Source: Virgibacillus sp. NKC19-3 | GTDB taxonomy: Bacteria; Bacillota; Bacilli; Bacillales; Amphibacillaceae | Assembly (NCBI RefSeq): GCF_019837165.1 | Contig: NZ_JAGYHC010000001.1 | Location: 1,550,001 to 1,614,000, forward strand | Direction: 5' to 3' | Length of the DNA stretch: 64,000 nt | Translations under genes and position numbers: made by a program | Shown: positions 1 through 8,171 of the stretch, piece by piece | Layout of the letters: each line of letters opens with the position of its first letter | Numbering within the stretch: position 1 is the stretch's first letter | Notes under the pieces: generated by a model | What the model saw: the letters and a program-made list of their open reading frames with translations, nothing else | Told to the model about the DNA's origin: nothing | Databases searched by the model: none

Positions 1-235
1 AAATAATTTCTCCTTTTTCTCTGTCTACAATACCTGCTGTACTAATACCAATACCATTTATATCAGGGTTGGTGCGGAGAGCTTCAGCAGTAATCTCTTC
101 TGTTTGCTTTAGAATAGCGTTATCTTCATTTTCTTTGGTCGGAATTTTACTATAGTGCTTAAGCTGATGCAGACTGTTAATGACAGCGTATTTAATATAA
201 GTTCCGCCAATGTCAATGGCTAGAAATTCTGCCAT
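1..235 (-). CDS. ROK family sugar kinase, N-terminal part (ManNAc kinase candidate)
   Basis: The reading frame begins at 235 and runs off the left edge, so only about 78 residues are visible. The N-terminus reads AEFLAIDIGGTYIKYAV, the phosphate-binding DIGGTxIK motif of ROK kinases, followed by a region ending in GIGISTAGIVD, also typical of the family. A GGAGG site lies a few bases upstream, just before the end of the upstream regulator gene, so the two are probably one operon. In the context of an N-acetylneuraminate lyase and a symporter transcribed divergently, N-acetylmannosamine kinase is the likely role; glucokinase or another ROK sugar kinase cannot be excluded from this fragment. 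Confidence 0.85.
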   Translation of the reverse strand, partial: MAEFLAIDIGGTYIKYAVINSLHQLKHYSKIPTKENEDNAILKQTEEITAEALRTNPDINGIGISTAGIVDREKGEII

Positions 236-248
236 AAATCAATGCCTC

Positions 249-923
249 CTAATAATCCCTTGTTTTTTTGATATGATCTGTCAGCAATTTCTTGGCTTGT
301 TCTGCCTGTCTGTTACTGATCGCCTTAACGATATGATCATGTTCATTGTTAGCTCTTTGATATTCTTCCGGAGACAACTGAATATGAATAATATCAAAGA
401 AGTAAGTTGTAATCATATGGGTCATCTGAATAAACAGCTTGTTATTCGTTGTGTGCAGCAACTGTTTATGGAATGAGATATCGGCTTGTTTATATTCCTC
501 TTCGGTTTCAGCCTGTTTACCGTCTTCGACTGTCTTTTTCAGCTGGTCAAGGTCAATTTGCTTATGGTCACGAATAATATCATCGATCGCACTGCATTCA
601 AATATGACCCTTAAACTTTGAATATCGCGGACACTGCCGCCGTTGATTTGCCATAAAAAGAAAAAACTGTTTAGTAAGGTATCAATATTGGATTCATTTA
701 AAAAGGCACCTTGCCCCTGCCGCACGCGGATAACATCTGTGTTTTCCATATAGCTTAATGCTTCGCGTACAACTGATCTGCTGACACCAAACATTTCCGT
801 AAATTTTCGTTCGGTCGGTAATTTGTCACCAGCTTTCAGGCCGTTATCAATGATGTACGTTTTGATTTCCTGGATAACTGTTTTTTTTAATGATTTTCTT
901 TCTGAGCTTGTAATGGGTTCCAT
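249..923 (-). CDS. FadR-type GntR transcriptional regulator (first of two)
   Basis: A 224-residue regulator when started at ATG 923, which has GGAGG at 936-940; the longer open frame upstream has no such site. Residues about 5-70 form a GntR winged helix (GDKLPTERKF, then VSRSVVREAL), and the remainder is an all-helical FCD-type ligand domain. The start codon lies one base beyond the stop of the upstream paralogue, suggesting translational coupling. It probably senses a sialic acid intermediate and acts on the divergent nanA promoter; ligand and operator assignment are inference. Why two related regulators lie side by side is unclear; they may form heteromers or bind different ligands. Confidence 0.85.
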   Translation of the reverse strand: MEPITSSERKSLKKTVIQEIKTYIIDNGLKAGDKLPTERKFTEMFGVSRSVVREALSYMENTDVIRVRQGQGAFLNESNIDTLLNSFFFLWQINGGSVRDIQSLRVIFECSAIDDIIRDHKQIDLDQLKKTVEDGKQAETEEEYKQADISFHKQLLHTTNNKLFIQMTHMITTYFFDIIHIQLSPEEYQRANNEHDHIVKAISNRQAEQAKKLLTDHIKKTRDY

Positions 924-924
924 A

Positions 925-1617
925 TTAAATTGTTTCCTCCATCTGTTCGATAAACGTAAAAATTGGTTCAAAATGGACTGCCATAATCTGTTGTGCTGCG
1001 GTTAAGTCATTATTTTCAATCGCGTCCAGCATTGCTGCATGCTCCTGATAGGATTGCAGTAATTCATCTTCTTGCCGGATCAAGTCAATCTTAACCAATG
1101 AAAAGTATTCTTTAATAATTTCACCGAATGTATAAAAGGTGTTATTGGCTGTTTCTTTCATCAATTGTCGATGAAAAGCCTGGTCATACATTTTAATATC
1201 GCCATTGTTGATAATAGCGTTATAGTAGTCTTTATTAATTTGTTTGAGATACGTGAGATCAATGTTCTCTTCTTTTTCAATGATTAACCTCAACGTACCA
1301 AGTTCAATGATTTTACGTGTTTCAATTAATTCTTTTATTTTTACACCATAGGTATCGTAATGGTGCTTTAAAATGGTTTTAATCGAATTCAGGTTTGGAT
1401 TGTCAATATAGATGCCTCCACCTGTCTTAATTGTTAGTATACCGACCGACTGTAAAGTGATTAAAGCTTCTCTGACAACAGTTCTGCTGACTTGTAATTG
1501 GTCTGTAAGTTCTTTCTCCGTTAAGAACTTATCATTTGGCTTTAAGTTATTCTCTTGAATATACTGCTTGATCCGTTCCGTTGCAACATCCACGAGTGAT
1601 GTTTTCTCCATCGCCAT
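925..1617 (-). CDS. FadR-type GntR transcriptional regulator (second of two)
   Basis: A 230-residue protein from ATG 1617, preceded by GGTGG at about 1624-1629; a start at 1611 is also possible. The winged-helix domain covers roughly residues 5-72 (NDKFLTEKEL, VSRTVVREAL) and an FCD-type helical effector domain follows. It shares domain layout and several stretches with the downstream regulator but is clearly diverged, so it is an old paralogue and not a recent duplication. It is first in the leftward operon that ends in the ROK kinase and is divergent from nanA, the usual position for a local repressor of sialic acid catabolism. Confidence 0.85.
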   Translation of the reverse strand: MAMEKTSLVDVATERIKQYIQENNLKPNDKFLTEKELTDQLQVSRTVVREALITLQSVGILTIKTGGGIYIDNPNLNSIKTILKHHYDTYGVKIKELIETRKIIELGTLRLIIEKEENIDLTYLKQINKDYYNAIINNGDIKMYDQAFHRQLMKETANNTFYTFGEIIKEYFSLVKIDLIRQEDELLQSYQEHAAMLDAIENNDLTAAQQIMAVHFEPIFTFIEQMEETI

Positions 1618-1780
1618 AAGAACCACCTCTGCTTGGCAGATAAAAAAGTATAAATCTGTCTTATCTGCATTTGTTCGGGCTTTGTCTTTTGCTGTATAGG
1701 TATGGCAAAAGACAAATTTTCTAATGTCCATCTTACCATAACTTGTCAGTAATTTTTCTAAAAACCCTTACATGAAATGG

Positions 1781-1809
1781 TTGACTTTTTCTATTTGGGC
1801 TTTTATCAT
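1781..1809 (+). promoter_or_regulatory. Predicted sigma-A promoter of nanA
   Basis: TTGACT at 1781-1786 and TATCAT at 1804-1809 are separated by exactly 17 bases, each one mismatch from consensus. The predicted start point is near 1816, about 73 bases before the nanA start codon. Confidence 0.6.
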
Positions 1810-1825
1810 ATTAATTAGCAACAAA

Positions 1826-1837
1826 TTGGTCTGACAA
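1826..1837. promoter_or_regulatory. Candidate GntR operator
   Basis: TTGGTCTGACAA contains the GTC-N-GAC core found in many FadR-subfamily operators. It sits just downstream of the predicted nanA start point, where a bound repressor would block transcription. Which of the two adjacent regulators binds is not known. Confidence 0.45.
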
Positions 1838-1888
1838 TATTATAAGTCTAATATACAGATGAAGCAACTTTTTAAGGAGGAATTTTTA

Positions 1889-2758
1889 ATGAAGGGATTA
1901 TTTTCAGCGTTACTTGTACCTTTTGATGAAAGCGGAGACATTAAAGAACAGGGATTACGAGAAGTAGTTAGGCAAAACATTGATGAGCAAAAAGTAGACG
2001 GTTTATATGTAAATGGCAGCTCTGGTGAAAATTTTATGATGAGCACAGCACAAAAAAAAGATGTCTTTCGAATTGTAAATGAAGAAAATAATGGGGCAGT
2101 GAAGTTAATAGCTCAAGTTGGTTCGATTAATCTAGATGAATCGATTGAGCTTGGACAATATGCAACACAGCTCGGATATGACAGTTTATCTGCTGTGACA
2201 CCATTTTATTATCCATTTTCATTTGAAGAGATAAAATCGTACTATGAGACAATTATCGATAAGACGGATAATAATATGATTATTTATGCGATTCCGGCAT
2301 TGACTGGTGTGTCAATGAATATGGAACAATTTGATACACTCTTACAACATGAAAAAGTTATCGGTGTTAAATACACAGATGGGGATCTTTTTAAATTGGA
2401 ACGTCTTCGTAAGCGATTCCCAGATAAACTCATATATTTCGGTATTGACGAGATGCTTGTTCACGGGCTTGTTGCCGGAGCAGACGGTGTAATCGGCAGC
2501 ACATACAATATTAATGGGAGCAATGCACGAAAAATCATGAATTTACATGAACAGGGCAAGGTTGATGAAGCGTATAATGTCCAGCATGAAACCAACGACT
2601 TGATTGAACAACTTATTGATTTAGGGATATATCAATCATTGAAGGAAGTATTGAATACAAAAGGAATTGATGCTGGCACATGTAAAAAGCCGATGCGTGC
2701 GTTTAATCCAGATAAAAAGGAAATCGTTAAACAGCTAGTTGGAAAATATAATCTATAG
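1889..2758 (+). CDS. nanA: N-acetylneuraminate lyase
   Basis: A 289-residue class I aldolase of the DHDPS/NAL family, the usual length. The start at 1889 has AAGGAGG at 1874-1880; an upstream in-frame ATG at 1859 lacks a site. Residues 43-47 (GSSGE, followed by NF) match the lyase signature, Tyr133 sits in YAIPALTG and the Schiff-base Lys161 in GVKYTDGD. The enzyme splits N-acetylneuraminate to N-acetylmannosamine and pyruvate in the cytoplasm. Its neighbours, a sodium:solute symporter downstream and a ROK kinase divergently, support sialic acid use over 4-hydroxy-tetrahydrodipicolinate synthesis. NanE, needed to complete the route, is not in the window. Confidence 0.9.
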   Translation: MKGLFSALLVPFDESGDIKEQGLREVVRQNIDEQKVDGLYVNGSSGENFMMSTAQKKDVFRIVNEENNGAVKLIAQVGSINLDESIELGQYATQLGYDSLSAVTPFYYPFSFEEIKSYYETIIDKTDNNMIIYAIPALTGVSMNMEQFDTLLQHEKVIGVKYTDGDLFKLERLRKRFPDKLIYFGIDEMLVHGLVAGADGVIGSTYNINGSNARKIMNLHEQGKVDEAYNVQHETNDLIEQLIDLGIYQSLKEVLNTKGIDAGTCKKPMRAFNPDKKEIVKQLVGKYNL

Positions 2759-2782
2759 CAAACTGTTTAAATAAGTTTTTTA

Positions 2783-2811
2783 ACAGGGCTTTACACTAGT
2801 CCTGTCTTTTT
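2783..2811 (+). terminator. Rho-independent terminator or attenuator after nanA
   Basis: ACAGGGCT and AGTCCTGT form an 8-bp stem (one G-U pair) followed by CTTTTT. It lies between nanA and the symporter gene, so it may set their relative expression if they are cotranscribed. Confidence 0.65.
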
Positions 2812-2892
2812 CACCATTTATGCAAGCGTATTCCTTAATCGTGAGTATGGCATGATAGTGGTAATTTAACTATATTTAAGGGAGAATTTAAG

Positions 2893-4398
2893 ATGGATAT
2901 TGGTTTTGGAGCCGGAAATTGGGCAGTACTCATTATTTATTTATTAGCAACTTTGGGTATTGGTGTATATTTTACAAAGAGTGCCGGAAAAGATACAAAA
3001 TCTTTTTTTACCGCAAGAGGGAAAATCCCTTCATGGGTTGCGGGTTTCAGTATTTATGCGACAACTCTAAGTGCGATTACGTTTATGTCAACACCTGAGC
3101 AGGCTTTTTTGACAGATTGGTCCTACTCCTTCGGTAATTTGACGATATTCTTAATTGTACCCATCTTGATTTATTTTTATATTCCGTTCTTTCGGAAGTT
3201 GAATGTTACGACAGCGTATGAATATCTGGAAAAGCGTTTTGGGGTTTCTATTCGTTCAATAAGCAGTCTTTTATTCGTTTTGTTTCATATAGGCCGTATA
3301 GCAATCGTCATTTATTTGCCGACTTTAGCCATCACTTCAGTATCATCCATTAATCCAATGCTCGTTGCTTCGGTAGTAGGCGTTTTATGTATTGTTTATA
3401 CATTTCTGGGAGGCATGGAAGGTGTCATTTGGAGCGACTTTATCCAGGGAATTATTATTCTTGGCGGTGGTGTAGCTATCATCTTAGTTGGTGCTAGTTA
3501 TATAGATGGTGGACTTGCTACGGTAATCAGTGATGGGATTTCTGATGATAAATTTATATCTTCTGCTAACTTTAGCTTTACAACCGGTGCGGCGGCTATT
3601 CCGATTATTTTTCTGGGGAATATATTTAATAACTTGCACCAATACACAGCTAGTCAGGATGTAGTGCAGCGTTATTCCACAACTAAATCGTTAAAGGATA
3701 CGAATACATCACTTTGGACCAATGGAATTTTAGCACTAATTACTATTCCAATTTTCTTTGGGATGGGCACAGTTCTTTATAGCTTTTATACTAATGTGGA
3801 AATTCTACCAGAGGGTTTTAATTCATCTGCGTTAGTGCCGTATTTTATACTCTCAGAGTTTCCGGTTGGTGTAGCAGGTGCCTTGATTGCAGCAATTTTT
3901 GCAGCGTGTCAATCCACGATTTCGTCAAGTTTAAATAGTCTATCAGCCTGTGTCACTACTGATTTTAAACAACGGTTTTTTGGTACGAAAAATGAGCGTC
4001 ATGATGTTTGGTTTGCGAGAATTATCATTATAATCGCGGGTACAATAGGCATGTTTGCTTCACTTTATTTAATTTCAACGAACCGTGATGAGACGTGGAA
4101 CTTGTTCTTAGATATCACCGGGTTATTCGGAGTTCCAATTGCAGCGATTTTTGCATTGGGAATTTTTACGAAACGTGCTAATGTACCTGGTATCTTAATT
4201 GGTTTGGTGTTCAGTGCAGTATTAGCCATGTTCATTCAGCAAACTGATTTCACACCATTTGCTGTCAGTTCAATTTCGTTTGTTGTTTCATTTATTGTTG
4301 GTTATCTGGCAAGTTTATTGTTTCCGAACTACAGAAAAGATACAACCGGTTTAACAATTTATACAAAAGATGAAGCATATGTTCAACCAGGAGAATAA
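2893..4398 (+). CDS. Sodium:solute symporter, probable sialic acid transporter
   Basis: A 501-residue integral membrane protein of the SSS family with about 13 hydrophobic segments. The first helix region carries GVYFTKSAGKDTKSFFTARG, the conserved loop after the first transmembrane segment, and the second begins with ATTLSAITFMS, typical of SSS proteins. The ATG at 2893 follows AAGGGAG at about 2878-2884. It lies directly behind nanA on the same strand, which makes sodium-coupled sialic acid uptake the best assignment; SSS transporters of this kind (NanT/SiaT type) accompany nan genes in several Gram-positive bacteria. Substrate is inferred from context only. Confidence 0.8.
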   Translation: MDIGFGAGNWAVLIIYLLATLGIGVYFTKSAGKDTKSFFTARGKIPSWVAGFSIYATTLSAITFMSTPEQAFLTDWSYSFGNLTIFLIVPILIYFYIPFFRKLNVTTAYEYLEKRFGVSIRSISSLLFVLFHIGRIAIVIYLPTLAITSVSSINPMLVASVVGVLCIVYTFLGGMEGVIWSDFIQGIIILGGGVAIILVGASYIDGGLATVISDGISDDKFISSANFSFTTGAAAIPIIFLGNIFNNLHQYTASQDVVQRYSTTKSLKDTNTSLWTNGILALITIPIFFGMGTVLYSFYTNVEILPEGFNSSALVPYFILSEFPVGVAGALIAAIFAACQSTISSSLNSLSACVTTDFKQRFFGTKNERHDVWFARIIIIIAGTIGMFASLYLISTNRDETWNLFLDITGLFGVPIAAIFALGIFTKRANVPGILIGLVFSAVLAMFIQQTDFTPFAVSSISFVVSFIVGYLASLLFPNYRKDTTGLTIYTKDEAYVQPGE

Positions 4399-4410
4399 AG
4401 GCATGCTTGA

Positions 4411-4455
4411 TAACGTAGGGGCAAAGGTTTAGATCTTTGCCCTTACGTTATTTTA
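4411..4455 (+). terminator. Rho-independent terminator of the nanA-symporter unit
   Basis: TAACGTAGGGGCAAAG pairs with CTTTGCCCTTACGTTA (one mismatch) around an 8-base loop and is followed by TTTTAT. It is a strong stem closing the sialic acid unit. Confidence 0.85.
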
Positions 4456-4503
4456 TGAAGTTATCATTTCAGCTTTGATAAAAATAAGACATATGAACGG
4501 GTA

Positions 4504-4821
4504 GGCGGTGTATTGGAGACATCACAGCCTGAACGGCTGTACAGGATGTTAACAGATTTGGGTGTTTTTTCTATATCCAAGAACTATCAAAAGAAATGAT
4601 GCTCAGAAAGGAAGGTTAGGAACGATTTAAATGTGATACTAAAAGAAAGAGCGGACGATGATTATCTGAGAATCCTGCAAATCCTGTCACGTAAGTTGAT
4701 GGATGACTCATTTCGGGAGCAATTGCTAAACACTGGAACAAGAGCGGAAGCAATAAATTACTTGGTACAATTCAATAAGGAACTAGATGGAGCCAGTTTA
4801 GGAGCCTGTTTCTATCCATGA
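4504..4821 (+). pseudogene. Remnant of a PTS fructose-family EIIA domain
   Basis: The 62-codon frame at 4633-4821 reads DYLRILQILSRKLMDD then FREQLLN, which resembles the C-terminal helix pair of PTS EIIA-fructose domains (the HLxILxxLARxLxDxxFRExLL pattern). There is no active-site histidine region, no good ribosome site, and the ATG two bases upstream runs straight into a stop. An adjacent frame at about 4516-4599 (LETSQPERLYRMLTDL) is also open and then stops. I read the stretch as a decayed gene. The similarity is by eye and short. Confidence 0.45.
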
Positions 4822-4933
4822 TGTAACTTCCCTTATTTATGACAAGTATATGATAGCACGGTACATAAGTGATTTTTTTGCTATAATGAAGACAGATATA
4901 TTCGAATGCAGAATTAGAACAGGAGAGGTATCC

Positions 4934-5890
4934 ATGTATAACGAACCAATTTTTTTACAGCCCATTTTTCAAGAAAAGATCTGGGGAGGCAATAAATTAA
5001 AAACAGTTTATCATTATGACATTCCATCAGAGCGAACGGGGGAGGCCTGGGTGATTTCGGCGCATCCAAACGGATCAAGCGTGATTGAAAATGGCCCATT
5101 AAAGGGGAAAACATTAGCGGAAGCCTGGGACGCTCATGGTGAACTTTTCAATAAATCAGTAGATAGGGAGGAAGCATATCCGCTACTCGTCAAAATATTG
5201 GATGCGAATGATGATCTGTCGGTACAGGTACATCCAGATGATGCCTTTGCTCGTGATGTAGAGGGCGTTCCATATGGGAAAAGTGAATGCTGGTATGTAC
5301 TGGACGCAGAGCCTGGTTCGGAACTCATTCTGGGACATCACGCTGAAACGAAGCAACATATGGAGAAGCTGATGTCTGATGGGGAATGGGACCAGCTTTT
5401 GAGGCGTGTGAAGGTGCAACCTGGTGATTTTATTTATGTGCCAAGTGGCACTATTCATGCCATTGGTGGCGGTATTGTCATCCTGGAAACACAACAGAGC
5501 TCCGATACGACCTACCGTGTTTATGACTACGATCGGACGGATAGAGATGGTAATAAACGGGAGTTACACCTTGAAAAGGCTGTAGCGGTGACATCCGTTC
5601 CGCATCAGAATCCCCAGTTGAATCAGGAAGAAACAGTTTCTGGCGATTTGACGAAAACGAAACTCGTGGAAAACGACTATTTTGGTGTGAGTAAATGGGT
5701 GCTGACGGGATACGTAGAACAGACAATGACAACTGATTTTTTGCAAGTTAGTGTGATTCAAGGAAATGCTATCCTTACCGTAGACGGAAAACGGTTTGAA
5801 ATGGAGAAAGGTACGAATTTTATCATGCCCCATGGAATTGGTAAATACGAGCTTTCAGGCGAGGCGGCGTTTGTGGTGTCGTGGGTTTAA
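4934..5890 (+). CDS. manA: Mannose-6-phosphate isomerase, class I
   Basis: A 318-residue zinc isomerase, the standard length for the Bacillus ManA type. ATG 4934 has AGGAGAG at 4920-4926; the open frame extends upstream without a better site. Zinc ligands are visible as QVH at 98-100 (followed by PDD), Glu118 in KSECWYVLD and His175 in GTIHAIGGG. It interconverts mannose 6-phosphate and fructose 6-phosphate in the cytoplasm. It follows the PTS remnant and stands alone between terminators. Its closeness to the sialic acid genes may be accidental, since that route enters metabolism through N-acetylglucosamine 6-phosphate. Confidence 0.93.
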   Translation: MYNEPIFLQPIFQEKIWGGNKLKTVYHYDIPSERTGEAWVISAHPNGSSVIENGPLKGKTLAEAWDAHGELFNKSVDREEAYPLLVKILDANDDLSVQVHPDDAFARDVEGVPYGKSECWYVLDAEPGSELILGHHAETKQHMEKLMSDGEWDQLLRRVKVQPGDFIYVPSGTIHAIGGGIVILETQQSSDTTYRVYDYDRTDRDGNKRELHLEKAVAVTSVPHQNPQLNQEETVSGDLTKTKLVENDYFGVSKWVLTGYVEQTMTTDFLQVSVIQGNAILTVDGKRFEMEKGTNFIMPHGIGKYELSGEAAFVVSWV

Positions 5891-5903
5891 TGAATATTGT
5901 AGG

Positions 5904-5938
5904 ACAACAGTCGAAGGCCCTAAGCCGGCTGTTGTTTA
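5904..5938 (+). terminator. Terminator after manA
   Basis: ACAACAG and CTGTTGT form a 7-bp stem with an 18-base loop that can pair further, followed by a short weak T stretch. Confidence 0.5.
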
Positions 5939-5939
5939 T

Positions 5940-6339
5940 CGAGGAAAATAAGGGGACGCGGCTGTATAAATGTGCATGATTATGATGTGATTGTGGTAAA
6001 ACAGAGCTGTCTTTTCGATGAACTAAGCGTTGTATCCAAACTGAATATTCATGCTATAACAACTGAATTCACTTATCAACTGGTAACTGGTTGATTATAT
6101 TGATTATAAAAGCCTTACGAAGCCTAATTATTCGATGGGTATCGAATAATTTCGTGCTGCTTCCATAAATATTGTTATTGGGATTAAGGTTAAAGACTAT
6201 AGGAAAAGGATGTCTGCTGGAAAGTTAGGCATCCTTATTAATATAGAAAAAAATTGTTGATATAAACAAATTAAAAATCTGATTATTGTCTATTAAAACA
6301 TAATACTATATGATATGCGTATCATTATATTTAAAAATA
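5940..6339. other. Intergenic region with inverted repeats, no gene
   Basis: No supported reading frame is present. A perfect 11-bp inverted repeat, AATTATTCGAT/ATCGAATAATT with loop GGGT, lies at 6126-6151 and has no T-run. A second weaker hairpin (AAGGATG/CATCCTT) is near 6207-6237. The function is unknown. Confidence 0.6.
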
Positions 6340-6384
6340 AGCAGCTAAGCCAATAAATTATAATCACCGTTAGCTGCTTTTTTT
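6340..6384 (+). terminator. Hairpin with T-run upstream of the PucR gene
   Basis: AGCAGCTAA at 6340-6348 pairs with TTAGCTGCT at 6370-6378 and is followed by TTTTTT. It is either a terminator for upstream transcription or an attenuator in the leader of the regulator gene, whose start is 58 bases further on. Confidence 0.6.
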
Positions 6385-6442
6385 AGGATATAAATTAAAT
6401 CGTTATAAAGTAGAGAGAAATATTAAACATGGGGTGAAATTA

Positions 6443-8035
6443 ATGGGAATAACATTAGAAAATGCCATGAAAATAGGTGGTTTAAAAGAATGCCGTATTT
6501 TAGTAGGAGGAGAAGGTTTATCGAAGAACATTAATAATGTAACGATTATGGAAGTTCCCGACGTTACACGTTGGTTGAAAGGGAAAGAACTATTGATCAC
6601 CAGTTTTTTTGCTAAAAATGAGCCATCTGATCAACGACGGTTCATACAGCAACTTTCTGCTATTAATACCTCAGCTCTAGCCATTAAACCATATCATTAT
6701 TTAGGTGAAATTCCTGCATTCATACTGGAAGAAGCAGAAAAGTTTGGTCTTCCGATCATTGAAATACCTGAAAAAGTGAGTTATCTGGATATACTATCTC
6801 CCGTTATGAGTGCCATTTTTAATGATAAAGCCTTACTTCAGGACGATATGGAACAAGCACACAAAATTCTTAGGGAAGTTTCCATCAATGGTGGAAAAGT
6901 GAATGATTTTATTGAGGCATTAGAATTCCTTACTAAAAGGACTGTTACGCTAGAAAGTTGGTTACCTTTTATAAATCTCCCAAATCTAAATGTTGAAATC
7001 ACATCTATAACGGAAGAAGAGATGAGAGAGCTGGAACTAATCAAACATCCTATTCGCTTCAAACGTAAATGTAATGGGGAAGAATTTCCGTGTATTGTTG
7101 CACCTATCTTGTTAGATGGTGTGATGTATGGGTGTGTCACGAGCTGGGGGTATAGAATGGAAAACTTACAATTGGACATATCGATACTAGAACAAGCTTC
7201 CGTCTTTTTATCCCTTGAATTTTTAAGACTTAAAGTAAAACATGATGTAGAGCAACAGTATAAAAATGATTTCATTCAGGAATTGCTGTTCAATAACTCC
7301 ATGAATTTCCAGGATCTCATTGAAAAGGGGAAGAAATATCAATTTGACAATGACACAATGTATACCTGTATGCTAATAACGACGGGGCATAAGGAACATA
7401 AAAACAAGAATGTAGACGCGACGAAAATAAGCAGGGTTGACTACATGATCCGACAGCAGTGGCCTGATGCTATTATAGGCAACATTCGTGATTATATTTG
7501 CATCATCTTTCCCGTACATGATAGCACGAAAACAGCGTGGAAGGAACAATGCAATGCATTATGCAATTATTTAAATGCTTATGTTGAGCGTCAATTTGTA
7601 TCTCGCATGGGTGTTGGACTAACTCACGCAGGAATAACAGGACTACGAGAAAGTTTTATTCAGGCAGAGCATGCGCTTAAATTAGGAAGTTATTTAATCC
7701 GCTCTAATACAATCACTTTTTATGAAGATTTGGGTGTATACCGTCTGCTTGGAGAAATGATTGGAAGTAAAGAGCTAACAGAATTTTTTAGTAAAACGGT
7801 AGGGAAATTGATCGCATATGATGAATCACATCATTTAAAACTCCTGGAAACTTTGGAGGCTTATTTTAAACACAATGAAAATCTCAAAGAAACAGCTCAC
7901 TTCTTATTTATTCATGTGAATACATTGAAATATAGAATTCGAAAAATCGCGTCTATAACGGGATACTCTTTGCATGATACAGATGGAAAAATGATGTTAT
8001 ACCTTGGATTAAAAATAAATGAATTGTCGATATAG
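6443..8035 (+). CDS. PucR family transcriptional regulator
   Basis: A 530-residue regulator. ATG 6443 is preferred because GGGGTG at 6431-6436 sits six bases upstream; GTG 6434 is the alternative. Residues about 5-125 are the PucR N-terminal ligand domain (the VPDVTRWLKGKELLIT stretch is characteristic), a GGDEF-like middle region follows, and the C-terminus ends in a PucR-type helix-turn-helix (about 475-515, FIHVNTLKYRIRKI). Family members control purine, hydantoin and related nitrogen catabolism. It lies directly upstream of and in line with the carbamoylase/dihydroorotase-like operon, so it is the probable activator of that operon. The ligand is unknown. Confidence 0.9.
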   Translation: MGITLENAMKIGGLKECRILVGGEGLSKNINNVTIMEVPDVTRWLKGKELLITSFFAKNEPSDQRRFIQQLSAINTSALAIKPYHYLGEIPAFILEEAEKFGLPIIEIPEKVSYLDILSPVMSAIFNDKALLQDDMEQAHKILREVSINGGKVNDFIEALEFLTKRTVTLESWLPFINLPNLNVEITSITEEEMRELELIKHPIRFKRKCNGEEFPCIVAPILLDGVMYGCVTSWGYRMENLQLDISILEQASVFLSLEFLRLKVKHDVEQQYKNDFIQELLFNNSMNFQDLIEKGKKYQFDNDTMYTCMLITTGHKEHKNKNVDATKISRVDYMIRQQWPDAIIGNIRDYICIIFPVHDSTKTAWKEQCNALCNYLNAYVERQFVSRMGVGLTHAGITGLRESFIQAEHALKLGSYLIRSNTITFYEDLGVYRLLGEMIGSKELTEFFSKTVGKLIAYDESHHLKLLETLEAYFKHNENLKETAHFLFIHVNTLKYRIRKIASITGYSLHDTDGKMMLYLGLKINELSI

Positions 8036-8094
8036 AATTGTCCATATAGACAATAGAATAATTAAAATCATGTATAAAAAGACAAAGAATTTTT

Positions 8095-8113
8095 TGAAAC
8101 GTTTTCATATAAT
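8095..8113 (+). promoter_or_regulatory. Promoter -10 element overlapped by a cre-like palindrome
   Basis: TATAAT at 8108-8113 is preceded by TGAAACGTTTTCA at 8095-8107, a near-palindrome resembling a CcpA site but one base shorter than consensus. No convincing -35 box is seen, which fits an activator-dependent promoter. Carbon catabolite control is only suggested. Confidence 0.35.
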
Positions 8114-8171
8114 AGAGTTAGCATCAAGTGAAACAACAAAAGGATATTTATGAAAACTGTTGGGGAGATAC

